Origin: an uncultured Candidatus Melainabacteria bacterium
GTDB taxonomy: Bacteria; Cyanobacteriota; Vampirovibrionia; Gastranaerophilales; Gastranaerophilaceae
Assembly (NCBI GenBank): GCA_934754505.1
Contig: CAKVIE010000004.1
Coordinates: forward strand, 95,375 to 159,374
Direction of reading: 5' to 3'
Length of the DNA stretch: 64,000 nucleotides
In this document: piece by piece, positions 50,108 through 58,305 of the stretch
Numbering within the stretch: the first letter of the stretch is position 1
Layout: each line of letters starts with the position of its first letter
The notes under the pieces: generated by a model
Database searches by the model: none
The model's input: the letters and a program-made list of their open reading frames with translations, nothing else
Told to the model about the DNA's origin: nothing
Program-made: the position numbers and the translations under genes

Positions 50108-51094
50108 ATGAAAAAATTATGGAAAATATTAAATATTATTTTTACAAACATTTTATGCCTGATATGTGTTATTTTTTTGATTGATGTTTTAATTTATGAA
50201 ATAAAAACTCACGATAAACGATATTTGATTTCGTACAAAAACAAAATGCCTTCATTTAAGTATTTAACAAAGCCTTACGTCTTTCATATAAACACAACGG
50301 AACTTTTTATAAACGGACCTGCAAATAAATACGTGAAAACCCGTTTACCTGACGGTTTAGAATATCATTCCGTTCCGTTAGTTGTTTTCGGTTGCAGTTA
50401 TGCTTATGGGGATGGTTTAAATTATAATCAAACGTTTAGTTATAAACTGGCTCATATTTTAAAAAAACCTGTTTACAACAGAGCTATATCCGGTAGCAGT
50501 ATGCAACATATGTTTATACAAACAACTGAAGAAGGTTTTTACCAACAAGTTCCTAAAGCTGATACTTATATTTATGTATTTATGAGTGACCATTACAGAA
50601 GAATGTTGGGTCTTAATTTTCGCTTAACAGACAGATATGTATATACTAAATTTAACATTGAAAACGGAAAATTCGTACCTGAAGATTATTCCAATCCGAT
50701 AATTAACATTATTAATTCTTCTTATATTGTTCGTTTAATAAAAGCTAAAATTGTTCAATTTTGTCTGAACAATCCGTCTTTTGATGATTATTTTACGGAT
50801 TTGGCTGTAAAATATTTTATTGAAACAAGAAAAAATATAATAAATCACTATATTTCTGAAGATAAGAATTACAATCCACATTTTATTGTTATTTTATATG
50901 AAAACAACAATATTCGATTTAAAAAACTTTTAATTAATAAATTGCAGGCAGAAAATATTGAAGTCATTGAAACAAGTAAATTAACAAAAGAAGACTTGAA
51001 CGCACCTGAATATATTTTTTCAGACAATTTACACCCTAACGAAAAAGCATGGGCTTTATTAACACCTTTAATTGCTTCTAAAATAAAATCTTAA
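50108..51094 (+). CDS. Membrane-anchored SGNH/GDSL-like hydrolase (paralogue B)
   Basis: 328 aa with a signal anchor (about 7-27). VVFGCSYAYGDGLNYNQTFS (about 93-112) carries the presumed nucleophile Ser, and SDNLHPNEKAWALL (about 306-319) the Asp/His pair. Same architecture as 401-1360, with G-C-S-Y replacing the usual G-D-S. It lies next to manC and the GT-C-like protein, so a role in modifying a surface glycan is plausible (inference). Confidence 0.7.
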   Translation: MKKLWKILNIIFTNILCLICVIFLIDVLIYEIKTHDKRYLISYKNKMPSFKYLTKPYVFHINTTELFINGPANKYVKTRLPDGLEYHSVPLVVFGCSYAYGDGLNYNQTFSYKLAHILKKPVYNRAISGSSMQHMFIQTTEEGFYQQVPKADTYIYVFMSDHYRRMLGLNFRLTDRYVYTKFNIENGKFVPEDYSNPIINIINSSYIVRLIKAKIVQFCLNNPSFDDYFTDLAVKYFIETRKNIINHYISEDKNYNPHFIVILYENNNIRFKKLLINKLQAENIEVIETSKLTKEDLNAPEYIFSDNLHPNEKAWALLTPLIASKIKS

Positions 51095-51191
51095 TAAATT
51101 TTACTCAACAAGATATTGATTTTTTTTTAAACATCTTTTATTCTTATTAAAAGCGTTTTTACATTAATAACAAAAAAGAAAGGATTTAAAA

Positions 51192-51329
51192 ATGGAGAAA
51201 TACGTTTGCACAGTTTGCGGTTACATCTATGACCCTGCGGAAAACGACGGTGTAGCTTTTGAAAATTTACCCGATGACTATACATGCCCGCTTTGCAATG
51301 TCGGCAAAGATATGTTTGAAAAGGAATAA
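51192..51329 (+). CDS. rub: Short rubredoxin
   Basis: A 45-aa one-iron electron carrier. CTVCGYIYDP (6-15) and CPLCNVGKDMF (33-43) supply the Cys4 iron site. It lacks the roughly 7-10-residue loop of standard 52-54-aa rubredoxins, as does the Desulfovibrio desulfuricans short form. A GGA-rich ribosome site (AAAGGA) lies 8 nt before the ATG. A likely electron donor to the rubrerythrin at 31.8 kb (inference). Confidence 0.95.
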   Translation: MEKYVCTVCGYIYDPAENDGVAFENLPDDYTCPLCNVGKDMFEKE

Positions 51330-51348
51330 CAAAATATTTCTAAAATTT

Positions 51349-51382
51349 AAAATCCGAGGGACGAAAAATACTCTCGGATTTT
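51349..51382. terminator. Bidirectional terminator after rubredoxin
   Basis: A 10-bp stem (AAAATCCGAG 51349-51358, CTCGGATTTT 51373-51382) followed by T's on plus. Confidence 0.8.
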
Positions 51383-51388
51383 TATTGT

Positions 51389-53008
51389 TTATGGTGTTTT
51401 TTCTTTTGAAGATTTATTTTTTATTTTTATCAAATTCCAACTGTCCGGAATTCTTATAATTTTTTTATTCATTTGTTTTGTAAAATTTAAATCAGAAGAT
51501 TCTTTAATATTTAATTTTTCTACAGGCATTGCCTCATCAATAATAATGCAGGTTTTTTGTTTACGATTTCTAAAATCTTCTTCATTATACAAATTTAATA
51601 AAATTAATTTTACATATCGTTCCTTTACAATCGGTGAATTCTTTTTGTAAGGATAACTCCAATCATCATTATATGGTAAAGTTATTACGTCTTTATCTTT
51701 TTGTTCAATTATTCTTTTCTGAATTTCATACCAAAAAACTCGTTTTGCATATATTTGATTTCGCAATATATTTGCTTCTGCGAAACAATTTTTAATATTT
51801 TGGACATTTTTATTTATTATTACGAAAATCACAATCAACAATATTTTGATAAAGATAGAAAATTTTCTGACTTTTTGTTCGTTCAAATCTATCAAATAAC
51901 TAACTAATATTAAATTTGAGAAAATTAACATTCCTCTGAATAAAATCAAAGTTCTTTCCCACAAAAAACATTGATAAAACATATCTTTAGAGAGTAAACA
52001 TGCTATTATAAAACAACATATCGATAAATAAAAAAGATGTATTAACAAATTACTCACTAATAAAAAAGAAATTCTGACATTTGATGAAAGATTTTTCTTT
52101 TTGAAAACAAAAAGCGAAAACAATAAAATTATAAAAATATAATAAAATACTTGCAGATTGTTAATAAAATTAGTATAAAAAGTTTGATAATAATAAATAA
52201 AATTATCTTTAAAAATATTTATATCAAAAATCGTCTGATGGTCAGTGCTTCGAATAAAATAAAACAAACAAAAAAACATATAAAATTTGTATAAATTAAG
52301 CCATTTTTTTAACTTTGAAAGCAATTTCAAATGTTCAAAATTACATTTACCGTTATAAAATTTGTATCTCGCTGCTTGATACAATACTAAAAGTGTTAGT
52401 AATGCAAAAAACGGTATATTTATCGTTTCAACGGAATATGCTGTAAAAAACGTTAATATCAAACAAGGTAAATACATTTTTTTTCTTGGTAGAGAATCTT
52501 TTGTGAAAAAATATACAAGAAAACTCAAAAAACCTATTGCAGGAATAACTTGCATTATGTATTCAAAAAATTCATTCAAATCGTAAAAACAAAAAAATCC
52601 TGTAATCGGATTTACCATTTCAAAAAAAACAATTACATAAAAAATAGAAAAAAACGGATTTAAAAATTTGCATTTTTCTTTTGAAAACAAAAACAATCCA
52701 TTTGTAATCAAAAAAACAATACAACATACAATAGCAGATTGAAATCCGACAGCCCAAACAGGTCTTATATCAAAAGGGTGAATGTTTAATAAAACCGGTA
52801 ATTTCCCGACAAAAAAATAAGTTAAAAAAGCCGAAAAATACCGACCACGATTATTCCATAGCGGTTCATAGCCATAAAAAATTTCCTGTCCGTTTACACA
52901 CATATATTCATTTATATAAAATAAGAAATAGCCACCACCAAAGATGACAGCTATTAACAAAAAAAGACCAAATATTCTAAAAAATTTGTTTTCAGTTAAA
53001 TTTTTCAT
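51389..53008 (-). CDS. Multi-pass membrane protein, GT-C-like (paralogue B)
   Basis: 539 aa with about 11-12 transmembrane helices and a C-terminal soluble part (about 415-539). The KLPVLLNIHPFDI stretch (about 68-80) matches KYLPLWLNIHPHTF of 43251-44858. It is unusually Phe/Tyr/Lys-rich and AT-rich even for this genome. Function is unknown; a polyprenyl-linked sugar transferase or flippase-type role is an inference from topology and neighbours. Confidence 0.6.
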   Translation of the reverse strand: MKNLTENKFFRIFGLFLLIAVIFGGGYFLFYINEYMCVNGQEIFYGYEPLWNNRGRYFSAFLTYFFVGKLPVLLNIHPFDIRPVWAVGFQSAIVCCIVFLITNGLFLFSKEKCKFLNPFFSIFYVIVFFEMVNPITGFFCFYDLNEFFEYIMQVIPAIGFLSFLVYFFTKDSLPRKKMYLPCLILTFFTAYSVETINIPFFALLTLLVLYQAARYKFYNGKCNFEHLKLLSKLKKWLNLYKFYMFFCLFYFIRSTDHQTIFDINIFKDNFIYYYQTFYTNFINNLQVFYYIFIILLFSLFVFKKKNLSSNVRISFLLVSNLLIHLFYLSICCFIIACLLSKDMFYQCFLWERTLILFRGMLIFSNLILVSYLIDLNEQKVRKFSIFIKILLIVIFVIINKNVQNIKNCFAEANILRNQIYAKRVFWYEIQKRIIEQKDKDVITLPYNDDWSYPYKKNSPIVKERYVKLILLNLYNEEDFRNRKQKTCIIIDEAMPVEKLNIKESSDLNFTKQMNKKIIRIPDSWNLIKIKNKSSKEKTP

Positions 53009-53013
53009 AATGT

Positions 53014-53412
53014 TTATTTTTGACGTTTATCAACCTGCGGAATAGGAACGATTTTGCAAGCATAATTGTAAGCTTGTTCAAGGTCGCTTCCGTTTGCAAC
53101 AGGCTGCATAGCTCTGGGTTCATAGTCTACAAGCATAAGCTCGTCACGTTTGCTGTAACCCTCTATCATCATTGGTTTATATGTTTTTTTTGAACAATCC
53201 ATCTTTAAATAATACATTGCATAAAACATTTCATTTCCGCCAACGGAATAATTTTCGTTATAAATTTTCATTCTGATTTCAGAAGTATTGTTATTTTTAT
53301 TATATCTGATACTGTCAAGGTCGATTTCCGAACCGCTTATTGCACCTTCTGCCATTGCAACTGCCGGAACTGCCATAAACGTTAATAAAACTGCCGATAA
53401 AAATTTTTTCAT
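53014..53412 (-). CDS. Small secreted protein, possibly surface-adhesin E-like
   Basis: 132 aa with a signal peptide (cleavage near AMA-EG, residue 21). The mature part has a central strand-rich block with YYLKMDCSKKTYKPMMIEGY (about 67-86) and a second Cys near the end (YNYACKIV), so one disulphide is possible. The single-disulphide pattern resembles small surface-adhesin E domains, but only weakly. It lies 5 bp upstream of the membrane protein and 15 bp downstream of recF. Confidence 0.6.
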   Translation of the reverse strand: MKKFLSAVLLTFMAVPAVAMAEGAISGSEIDLDSIRYNKNNNTSEIRMKIYNENYSVGGNEMFYAMYYLKMDCSKKTYKPMMIEGYSKRDELMLVDYEPRAMQPVANGSDLEQAYNYACKIVPIPQVDKRQK

Positions 53413-53427
53413 CTTTTCTCCTTTTAA

Positions 53428-54573
53428 TTATGCCGGAATTATATCCGCACCTTGCTCATTTTGTATTATCTTATATATTTTAACATTTTCCAAGTACCTT
53501 TTGTCAAAATGTAAAGTATCAACAGACGTTATAATCGTCTGATGTTTCTCCTCAATCCCGTTCAAAAGGTAGGTTTGCCTTATATCATCAAGTTCCGCTA
53601 AAACATCATCAAGTAACAAAATCGCATTGTAACCTGTTTTTACCCTGATTAGCTCCGTTTCTGCAAGTTTTAACGCTAAAACAATCGTTCTCTGCTGCCC
53701 TTGTGATGCAAATTTCTTTGAGTCAACTTCATCAATAAAAAACGATACGTCATCTCGATGCGGCCCCGTTACAGACTGAACTCTTATAATTTCTTCCTGC
53801 TTCTTCTGCTCAAGTTTTTCCTGAAAAAGCTCCGCTATCCTTGCACTCGTAAACTCCGAAACGTCCTCTACATCAATATCTCCGATTATCGAAGAATTGT
53901 ATTTTATCGACAAATTCTCCTTTAACGAAATATGTGAATGCTTTTGACGGGCATGTTTGAGTAATTCTTTCAAAAAATTAATCCGCAATAGAATTATATT
54001 ACTTCCCGTAACAGTCAACTGTTCATTCCAAACATCAAGCAAAGTCGTGTCACCATTGAGATTTCCGCCGAGAGATTTCAAGAAATTATTTTTTTGAATT
54101 CTGATTTTGTTGTATTTAGAAAGCCTGTCAGCATGAGCAGGATAAAGTGATGCAACAGCTTCATCAAGCCAAGCCCGCCTGTCATCGGGAGTTCCTCGCA
54201 AAAGTGCAAGGTCGCTTGTTGAAAAACTGACAGAATAAATATTCGAAAGGTATTCTGACGTTTTGTTTTTCTTGATTTCATTGACTTTAAGGAGTTTTTT
54301 CTTTGGCGGATTAATGACAGTTTCAAGAATTGTTTCGGTATCATTTTTCGTGAAAACACCTTTTATCTGTGCAAAAGTTTCACCCCATTTGATAAGTTCT
54401 TTGTCCTGCTTGGCTTTTATGGTTTTAAGCGAGGACAAAAAACAAACAGCCTCAAGCAAATTCGTTTTACCTTGAGCATTTTTGCCTGTCAATAAAATTT
54501 TATCCGAGTCAAAATCAAGACTCAAATTAGCATAATTTCTGAAATTTAAAAGTTTGATATTCTTTATATACAT
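53428..54573 (-). CDS. recF: DNA replication/repair protein RecF
   Basis: A 381-aa SMC-like ATPase that loads RecA at gaps. Walker A GKNAQGKTN (about 29-37), the signature FASQGQQRTIVLALKLAE (about 289-306) and Walker B ILLLDDVLAELDD (about 318-330) are complete. The ATG at 54573 starts MYIKNIKLLNFRNY, the family N-terminus; an upstream in-frame ATG at 54606 has no support. A copy of the recurrent octamer lies inside at 53948. dnaA, dnaN and gyrB are not adjacent. Confidence 0.93.
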   Translation of the reverse strand: MYIKNIKLLNFRNYANLSLDFDSDKILLTGKNAQGKTNLLEAVCFLSSLKTIKAKQDKELIKWGETFAQIKGVFTKNDTETILETVINPPKKKLLKVNEIKKNKTSEYLSNIYSVSFSTSDLALLRGTPDDRRAWLDEAVASLYPAHADRLSKYNKIRIQKNNFLKSLGGNLNGDTTLLDVWNEQLTVTGSNIILLRINFLKELLKHARQKHSHISLKENLSIKYNSSIIGDIDVEDVSEFTSARIAELFQEKLEQKKQEEIIRVQSVTGPHRDDVSFFIDEVDSKKFASQGQQRTIVLALKLAETELIRVKTGYNAILLLDDVLAELDDIRQTYLLNGIEEKHQTIITSVDTLHFDKRYLENVKIYKIIQNEQGADIIPA

Positions 54574-54662
54574 TGCTTTTGTCGTTTTGTAAAAATTATA
54601 GAACATTAAAGGGTTTTAGGCAAATTTTTCAAAACAAAAACTACAGATTTAAAATACATTTT

Positions 54663-54863
54663 TTATTTTAATTCTAAAGAACAGCCGATAATTTCAGCAA
54701 TGATTTTCATTTCCCGATAAGTAACAGTTTCATTCCGTAATTTGTTAGACAAATTGGCAAGAGTGTATTTTTTATTTTGCCGCTTGCCAAGTTCTTCTGC
54801 AACAAACTTTAACGTCAAACCCTTTGTATATAAAATCTCTTTTAACTCTGTAACAATCCTCAT
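54663..54863 (-). CDS. Small HTH-like DNA-binding protein
   Basis: 66 aa from the ATG at 54863 (two upstream in-frame ATGs are possible). It looks like a compact helix-turn-helix: LKEILYTKGLTLKFVAEELG then TLANLSNKLRNETVTYREMK and IIAEIIGCSLEL. The pattern resembles small LTxKxLAxxLG...NLSNKL regulators of unknown role (DUF6471-like). The start is uncertain, with no clear ribosome site. A strong plus-strand promoter lies just upstream. Confidence 0.6.
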   Translation of the reverse strand: MRIVTELKEILYTKGLTLKFVAEELGKRQNKKYTLANLSNKLRNETVTYREMKIIAEIIGCSLELK

Positions 54864-54916
54864 ATAAAAAATCATTACATGTTTTTCGTAAAATGTGCAT
54901 ACCAGATAAAGCATTA

Positions 54917-54946
54917 TTGACAATAGTATATTTATTAATGTATAAT
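54917..54946 (+). promoter_or_regulatory. Consensus sigma-70 promoter of a candidate small RNA
   Basis: TTGACA (54917-54922), an 18-bp spacer and TATAAT (54941-54946). Both hexamers are perfect. No gene on the plus strand follows; see the ncRNA at 54953. Confidence 0.75.
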
Positions 54947-54952
54947 AAACGT

Positions 54953-55066
54953 ATTAATTTAATATATATTAAGAAATTAACAGAAAAAACAAGACAAAAT
55001 TTACATTAGTCGAAACATTAATAACGTCAGATTGCAGGTTAAGTATCGCAAAACCTGCATTTTTAT
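54953..55066 (+). ncRNA. Candidate small RNA (~110 nt)
   Basis: The expected transcript from the promoter at 54917-54946 runs to an 8-bp terminator stem (TGCAGGTT 55033-55040, AACCTGCA 55052-55059) and T-tract. The interval contains no ATG or GTG ORF on plus and is AT-rich. It lies antisense to nothing and between two minus-strand genes, which is why an independent RNA is inferred. No known family is recognised. Confidence 0.55.
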
Positions 55067-55148
55067 TACTTTTTACTATTGTAAAAAATAAATTTGTGTA
55101 GGGTTGAATCGAGCAAACAGACCTGTCGGGTTTTAACTTATCTGCAAA

Positions 55149-56018
55149 TCATTTTAATACAATCAATACTATTAAAAGTATAAAAAGGTATATTGCTGCC
55201 AGCCATTTAACAGTTTTATCTTTTTCCAAATAAATTATCGGATCATCGGCTATTTGGGCAGAATTTATCAATAAAAACAGTCTGTAAATAATAAGTGTAA
55301 AGGGTATTACAGTCAGGTATAAATATTCAGAACCTGCTTTTTGAATGGTTGACGCATCTAAAACATAGGTAATATAAAATGATATGGATAAAACAGCATT
55401 TATTAATATAAACTGATTTGCGGTTGCAATATTAAATTCTTTCAAAGATTTTCTTGTTTCGGTTTCTGAAAATTGCAATTCTAAACGGCGTTTTGTACAG
55501 GTGAAAAAATTTGAAACAAAAAATGTCATCAATATTACTAATGGTGACGGTAAAACTCCTATTGCAAAACAACCTCCGACTATTCTTAAAATAAATCCGA
55601 CAGCAATACATGTTGCATCAATTAGGGCAATTTTTTTTAGCCAAATTGAATAAAAAATATTTAAAACAAAATAAGATACAATCATTAATATACATAGATT
55701 ATTTAACTTGCTTGTGATTGCTAAACTTGCTGTCAAAAGTAATAAAAGCATAGCGATTGCAAACGGTTTTGATATTCTGCCGGAAGCTATCGGACGATTA
55801 CATTTTATCGGGTGTTTTTTATCATTTTCTATATCGATTAAATCATTTAAAACATAAACTGCTGACGAAATTAAACAAAATCCGATAAATGTAATTAAAC
55901 ATTTTATCCATAAATCTATATGTAATATATTCATTGAAAACAACAACGGAATTATTACTGTTAAATTTTTAATATAGTGATTTACTTTTAAAGTTTTTAA
56001 AATATCTTTAATTATCAT
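55149..56018 (-). CDS. UbiA-family prenyltransferase, DPPR-synthase-like
   Basis: A 289-aa, nine-helix enzyme. The first Asp-rich motif reads NDLIDIENDKKHP (about 58-70) followed by NRPIASG (about 74-80), the form seen in decaprenyl-phosphate phosphoribose (DPPR) synthases. It would attach phosphoribosyl pyrophosphate to a polyprenyl phosphate. A second D-x-x-x-D-type motif is less clear. It overlaps the GT87-like gene by 11 bp, which suggests a lipid-linked pentose pathway. Quinone prenylation is less likely given the motif. Confidence 0.75.
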   Translation of the reverse strand: MIIKDILKTLKVNHYIKNLTVIIPLLFSMNILHIDLWIKCLITFIGFCLISSAVYVLNDLIDIENDKKHPIKCNRPIASGRISKPFAIAMLLLLLTASLAITSKLNNLCILMIVSYFVLNIFYSIWLKKIALIDATCIAVGFILRIVGGCFAIGVLPSPLVILMTFFVSNFFTCTKRRLELQFSETETRKSLKEFNIATANQFILINAVLSISFYITYVLDASTIQKAGSEYLYLTVIPFTLIIYRLFLLINSAQIADDPIIYLEKDKTVKWLAAIYLFILLIVLIVLK

Positions 56019-57144
56019 TTTTTACCTTTGACAAAATTATTGCCTGAATTTTTTCAAACACTAAACTTATTATCATAATTATTTCACAAATATAACAATA
56101 TGTAACATTCGGGAAAAGACGAATCGGACTTATAAGTAATATAAACATTGCACCGAATAAAATATCTGTTTTGGAAAAAGAGTCTTTGTTTAAAAACATT
56201 ACAATAACAGGCAATAAAAACAAAAAATTATAACCTCTCGGAACGCAAATTAAAATTAACAATACAATAGCAAAGCATTTTTTCCAATTTTCTTTGAAGA
56301 AAAAACTTATTAATGCAAAGAATACAAAAATATTCGTGAATTGATTTGATACATATTTGTAATGATTTTGATGTTTTTCTACACACTCTAAGTATAAAGG
56401 AATATTGTCAAGTCCGCCTAAACATAAAAAACTTAAAAGAGTTATGGCTAAAGCTGTTCCCAAGACAATTAATATATCTTTAAATCTTTTTTCAAATAAT
56501 AACAGTATTAAAAAGAATATAGGCAACGGTTTTAATGCTATTGCCGCAGAAAGTGATAATAACGCAAAGGTTCGGTTTGTTTTGTTTTCGGATTGATAAT
56601 TAAACAGAAAGAAATGCAACAGCAAAACGGCTAATAAAACTATATTACCCCTTTGATATTCAAATAAAAACGGGTATGAACAAAGAAGAGTGAATATCGT
56701 TATGAATTTCCAAAATTTATTTTTAAATTTTAAATTTTCATATAATAATAAGAAAAATATCACGGAAATAGCCATAAATATATAATTTGAAACAAATAAT
56801 ACTTTTCCTGTTTCAATCGGTAAAGAATCTCCGTTAAGAAACATTGTGGAAAACTGATTAAAATCACAACATTTTGAAATTGGAATTAACAATAAATATT
56901 GGAAAGGCGGTAATGCTTTTTCCCCAAGTTTCCATTCTTCTCCTGCATAAATTTTTTCATCGTATGTAATTCTGACTTGATTAATAAAATCTGCAAAATA
57001 ATCACATAAATTACCTTGAGAATAAATTCCTATATTTTCTATCAAAGTCCTGTCGAAGAATATTTGAAAACAAAAAATCCCTATAAATATAAACAGAATT
57101 AATATAAAACCATAATAAAAATACTCTTTTTTCATAAAACCCAT
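56008..57144 (-). CDS. GT87-like polyprenyl-phosphate-dependent mannosyl/arabinosyltransferase
   Basis: 378 aa with about 9-10 transmembrane helices. An early acidic loop (YFADFINQVRITYDEKIYAG) is followed by ALPPFQYLLLIPIS (about 76-89), the PP-x-x-x motif of GT87 (DUF2029), and QRGNIVLLAVLLLHF (about 171-185), with KPLPIFFLILL near 214. It is adjacent to a DPPR-synthase-like enzyme, so the likely donor is a decaprenyl-phosphate pentose (inference). The start could be 57144 or 57135. Confidence 0.65.
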   Translation of the reverse strand: MGFMKKEYFYYGFILILFIFIGIFCFQIFFDRTLIENIGIYSQGNLCDYFADFINQVRITYDEKIYAGEEWKLGEKALPPFQYLLLIPISKCCDFNQFSTMFLNGDSLPIETGKVLFVSNYIFMAISVIFFLLLYENLKFKNKFWKFITIFTLLCSYPFLFEYQRGNIVLLAVLLLHFFLFNYQSENKTNRTFALLSLSAAIALKPLPIFFLILLLFEKRFKDILIVLGTALAITLLSFLCLGGLDNIPLYLECVEKHQNHYKYVSNQFTNIFVFFALISFFFKENWKKCFAIVLLILICVPRGYNFLFLLPVIVMFLNKDSFSKTDILFGAMFILLISPIRLFPNVTYCYICEIIMIISLVFEKIQAIILSKVKNDN

Positions 57145-57231
57145 TATATAATATAAATGTTCAATAAAAATAAAATCAATATAAAAATGTTACAAATCAA
57201 AACAGAAAATAAACGAATATTTCTAAATCCG

Positions 57232-58206
57232 TTAAGCCGTTTCCTGTTCAAATTTTTCAACCAAGTCTTTGAGCAAAAAGTAATCATTTTTATCTTTCGC
57301 ATCATTTAATTCTTTTATTCTTTTTGTAGCTAAAGTTTTTTCCTCAGCGGTTGTGAATTTATCAGGGTGAAACTTTTTAATTGCTGTTCGATAAAGCCGT
57401 TTAAACTGCTCTGACAAATCCGAAGTCTTTTGAACATTTCCCTGTTCTTGATTTCGGGTATATCTTTCCGTTTCCTGCTCGGAAAGTTTTTCATAGCCGT
57501 ATTTCATAAGAATTTTATTAATATCGCCACGAGTCAACCGCTCGTCCAAACACTCTTTTATCAAATTAAGACGACGTTTTTTGTAAATATTTTCACGCTC
57601 TCGTTGATATTCCATTTCCTCAAGCCAATTCAACGGGGTTAAATCCTGTTCTGCTAAAATTTTATTCATTTCCGGCAAAGTCTTGCAAGCCTCATAACCG
57701 CTGCGAATTACGGCTTGCCTTGTATTATGAAAAAGATTATATCTTTTCAAATAATCTTCTTCTTGTCTTAATGTCATTTTTTCATGCCCGAACTCTGCCA
57801 GTTTTTGATTTACCTCATCGAGCGACCATTCGTTGACGATACCGTTTTGAAGAATTTGGTCAAACGTTTGAGGCAAAGGAGTATCGTCATTTTGCACAAA
57901 TTGACCGCAAAATCTTATTTTTGAAAGGACTTCCTCATATTCACAGCTTTCGCCCTCGTCCATTTTCCGAAATTTTTTGTCATACAATTTCAGATTGGCA
58001 TTGGTTTTGGAAAGCCCGTTTATAAGACAATTTGCAATGATTTTTTGACGAGGATTGGAAATTCTCGTATTCAAACGCATAACTTCATAGCAATCTGCTT
58101 CGCCGTTTTCCATAGGCGGAAAATTGTTTTTAGCAAGCATATCATTTGCTTGCGAAGAAGAAAGTCTTTTTTCGAGGCATTTTTCTATTAAATTTTGACG
58201 ATCCAT
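57232..58206 (-). CDS. J-domain protein with five tandem helical repeats
   Basis: 324 aa from the ATG at 58206. Residues about 3-250 contain five imperfect 42-50-aa repeats of the type R-x-x-(L/I)-I-x-x-C-L-x-x-x-L-x-x-x-x-x-N-x-x-L followed by an acidic E-x-x-x-Y end; the clearest are RQNLIEKCLEKRL, RQKIIANCLINGL and RLNLIKECLDERL. The C-terminus is a J-domain (about 258-320) with LYRTAIKKFHPDKFTTAEE, so the HPD motif that stimulates Hsp70 ATPase is intact. It is probably a DnaK co-chaperone with a helical client-binding array. The start has a weak ribosome site. Confidence 0.7.
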   Translation of the reverse strand: MDRQNLIEKCLEKRLSSSQANDMLAKNNFPPMENGEADCYEVMRLNTRISNPRQKIIANCLINGLSKTNANLKLYDKKFRKMDEGESCEYEEVLSKIRFCGQFVQNDDTPLPQTFDQILQNGIVNEWSLDEVNQKLAEFGHEKMTLRQEEDYLKRYNLFHNTRQAVIRSGYEACKTLPEMNKILAEQDLTPLNWLEEMEYQRERENIYKKRRLNLIKECLDERLTRGDINKILMKYGYEKLSEQETERYTRNQEQGNVQKTSDLSEQFKRLYRTAIKKFHPDKFTTAEEKTLATKRIKELNDAKDKNDYFLLKDLVEKFEQETA

Positions 58207-58255
58207 TTTTACCGTTTGCTTTGAGTTCTTATAGAATGATAACACAACAGACAAC

Positions 58256-58283
58256 AAAAAAGAGGCTTTTACACCTCTTTTTT
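58256..58283 (-). terminator. Rho-independent terminator after the SLH protein
   Basis: A 10-bp perfect stem (AAAAAAGAGG with CCTCTTTTTT) and 8-nt loop ending in T on minus. Confidence 0.9.
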
Positions 58284-58305
58284 ATTATTTCTTATAAAAC
58301 GATTA

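Noticed and set aside
55149..56018. UbiA protein as a ubiquinone/menaquinone prenyltransferase
   Set aside because: The motif HP..NRPIASG and the GT87-like neighbour fit DPPR synthase better, though this is not certain.
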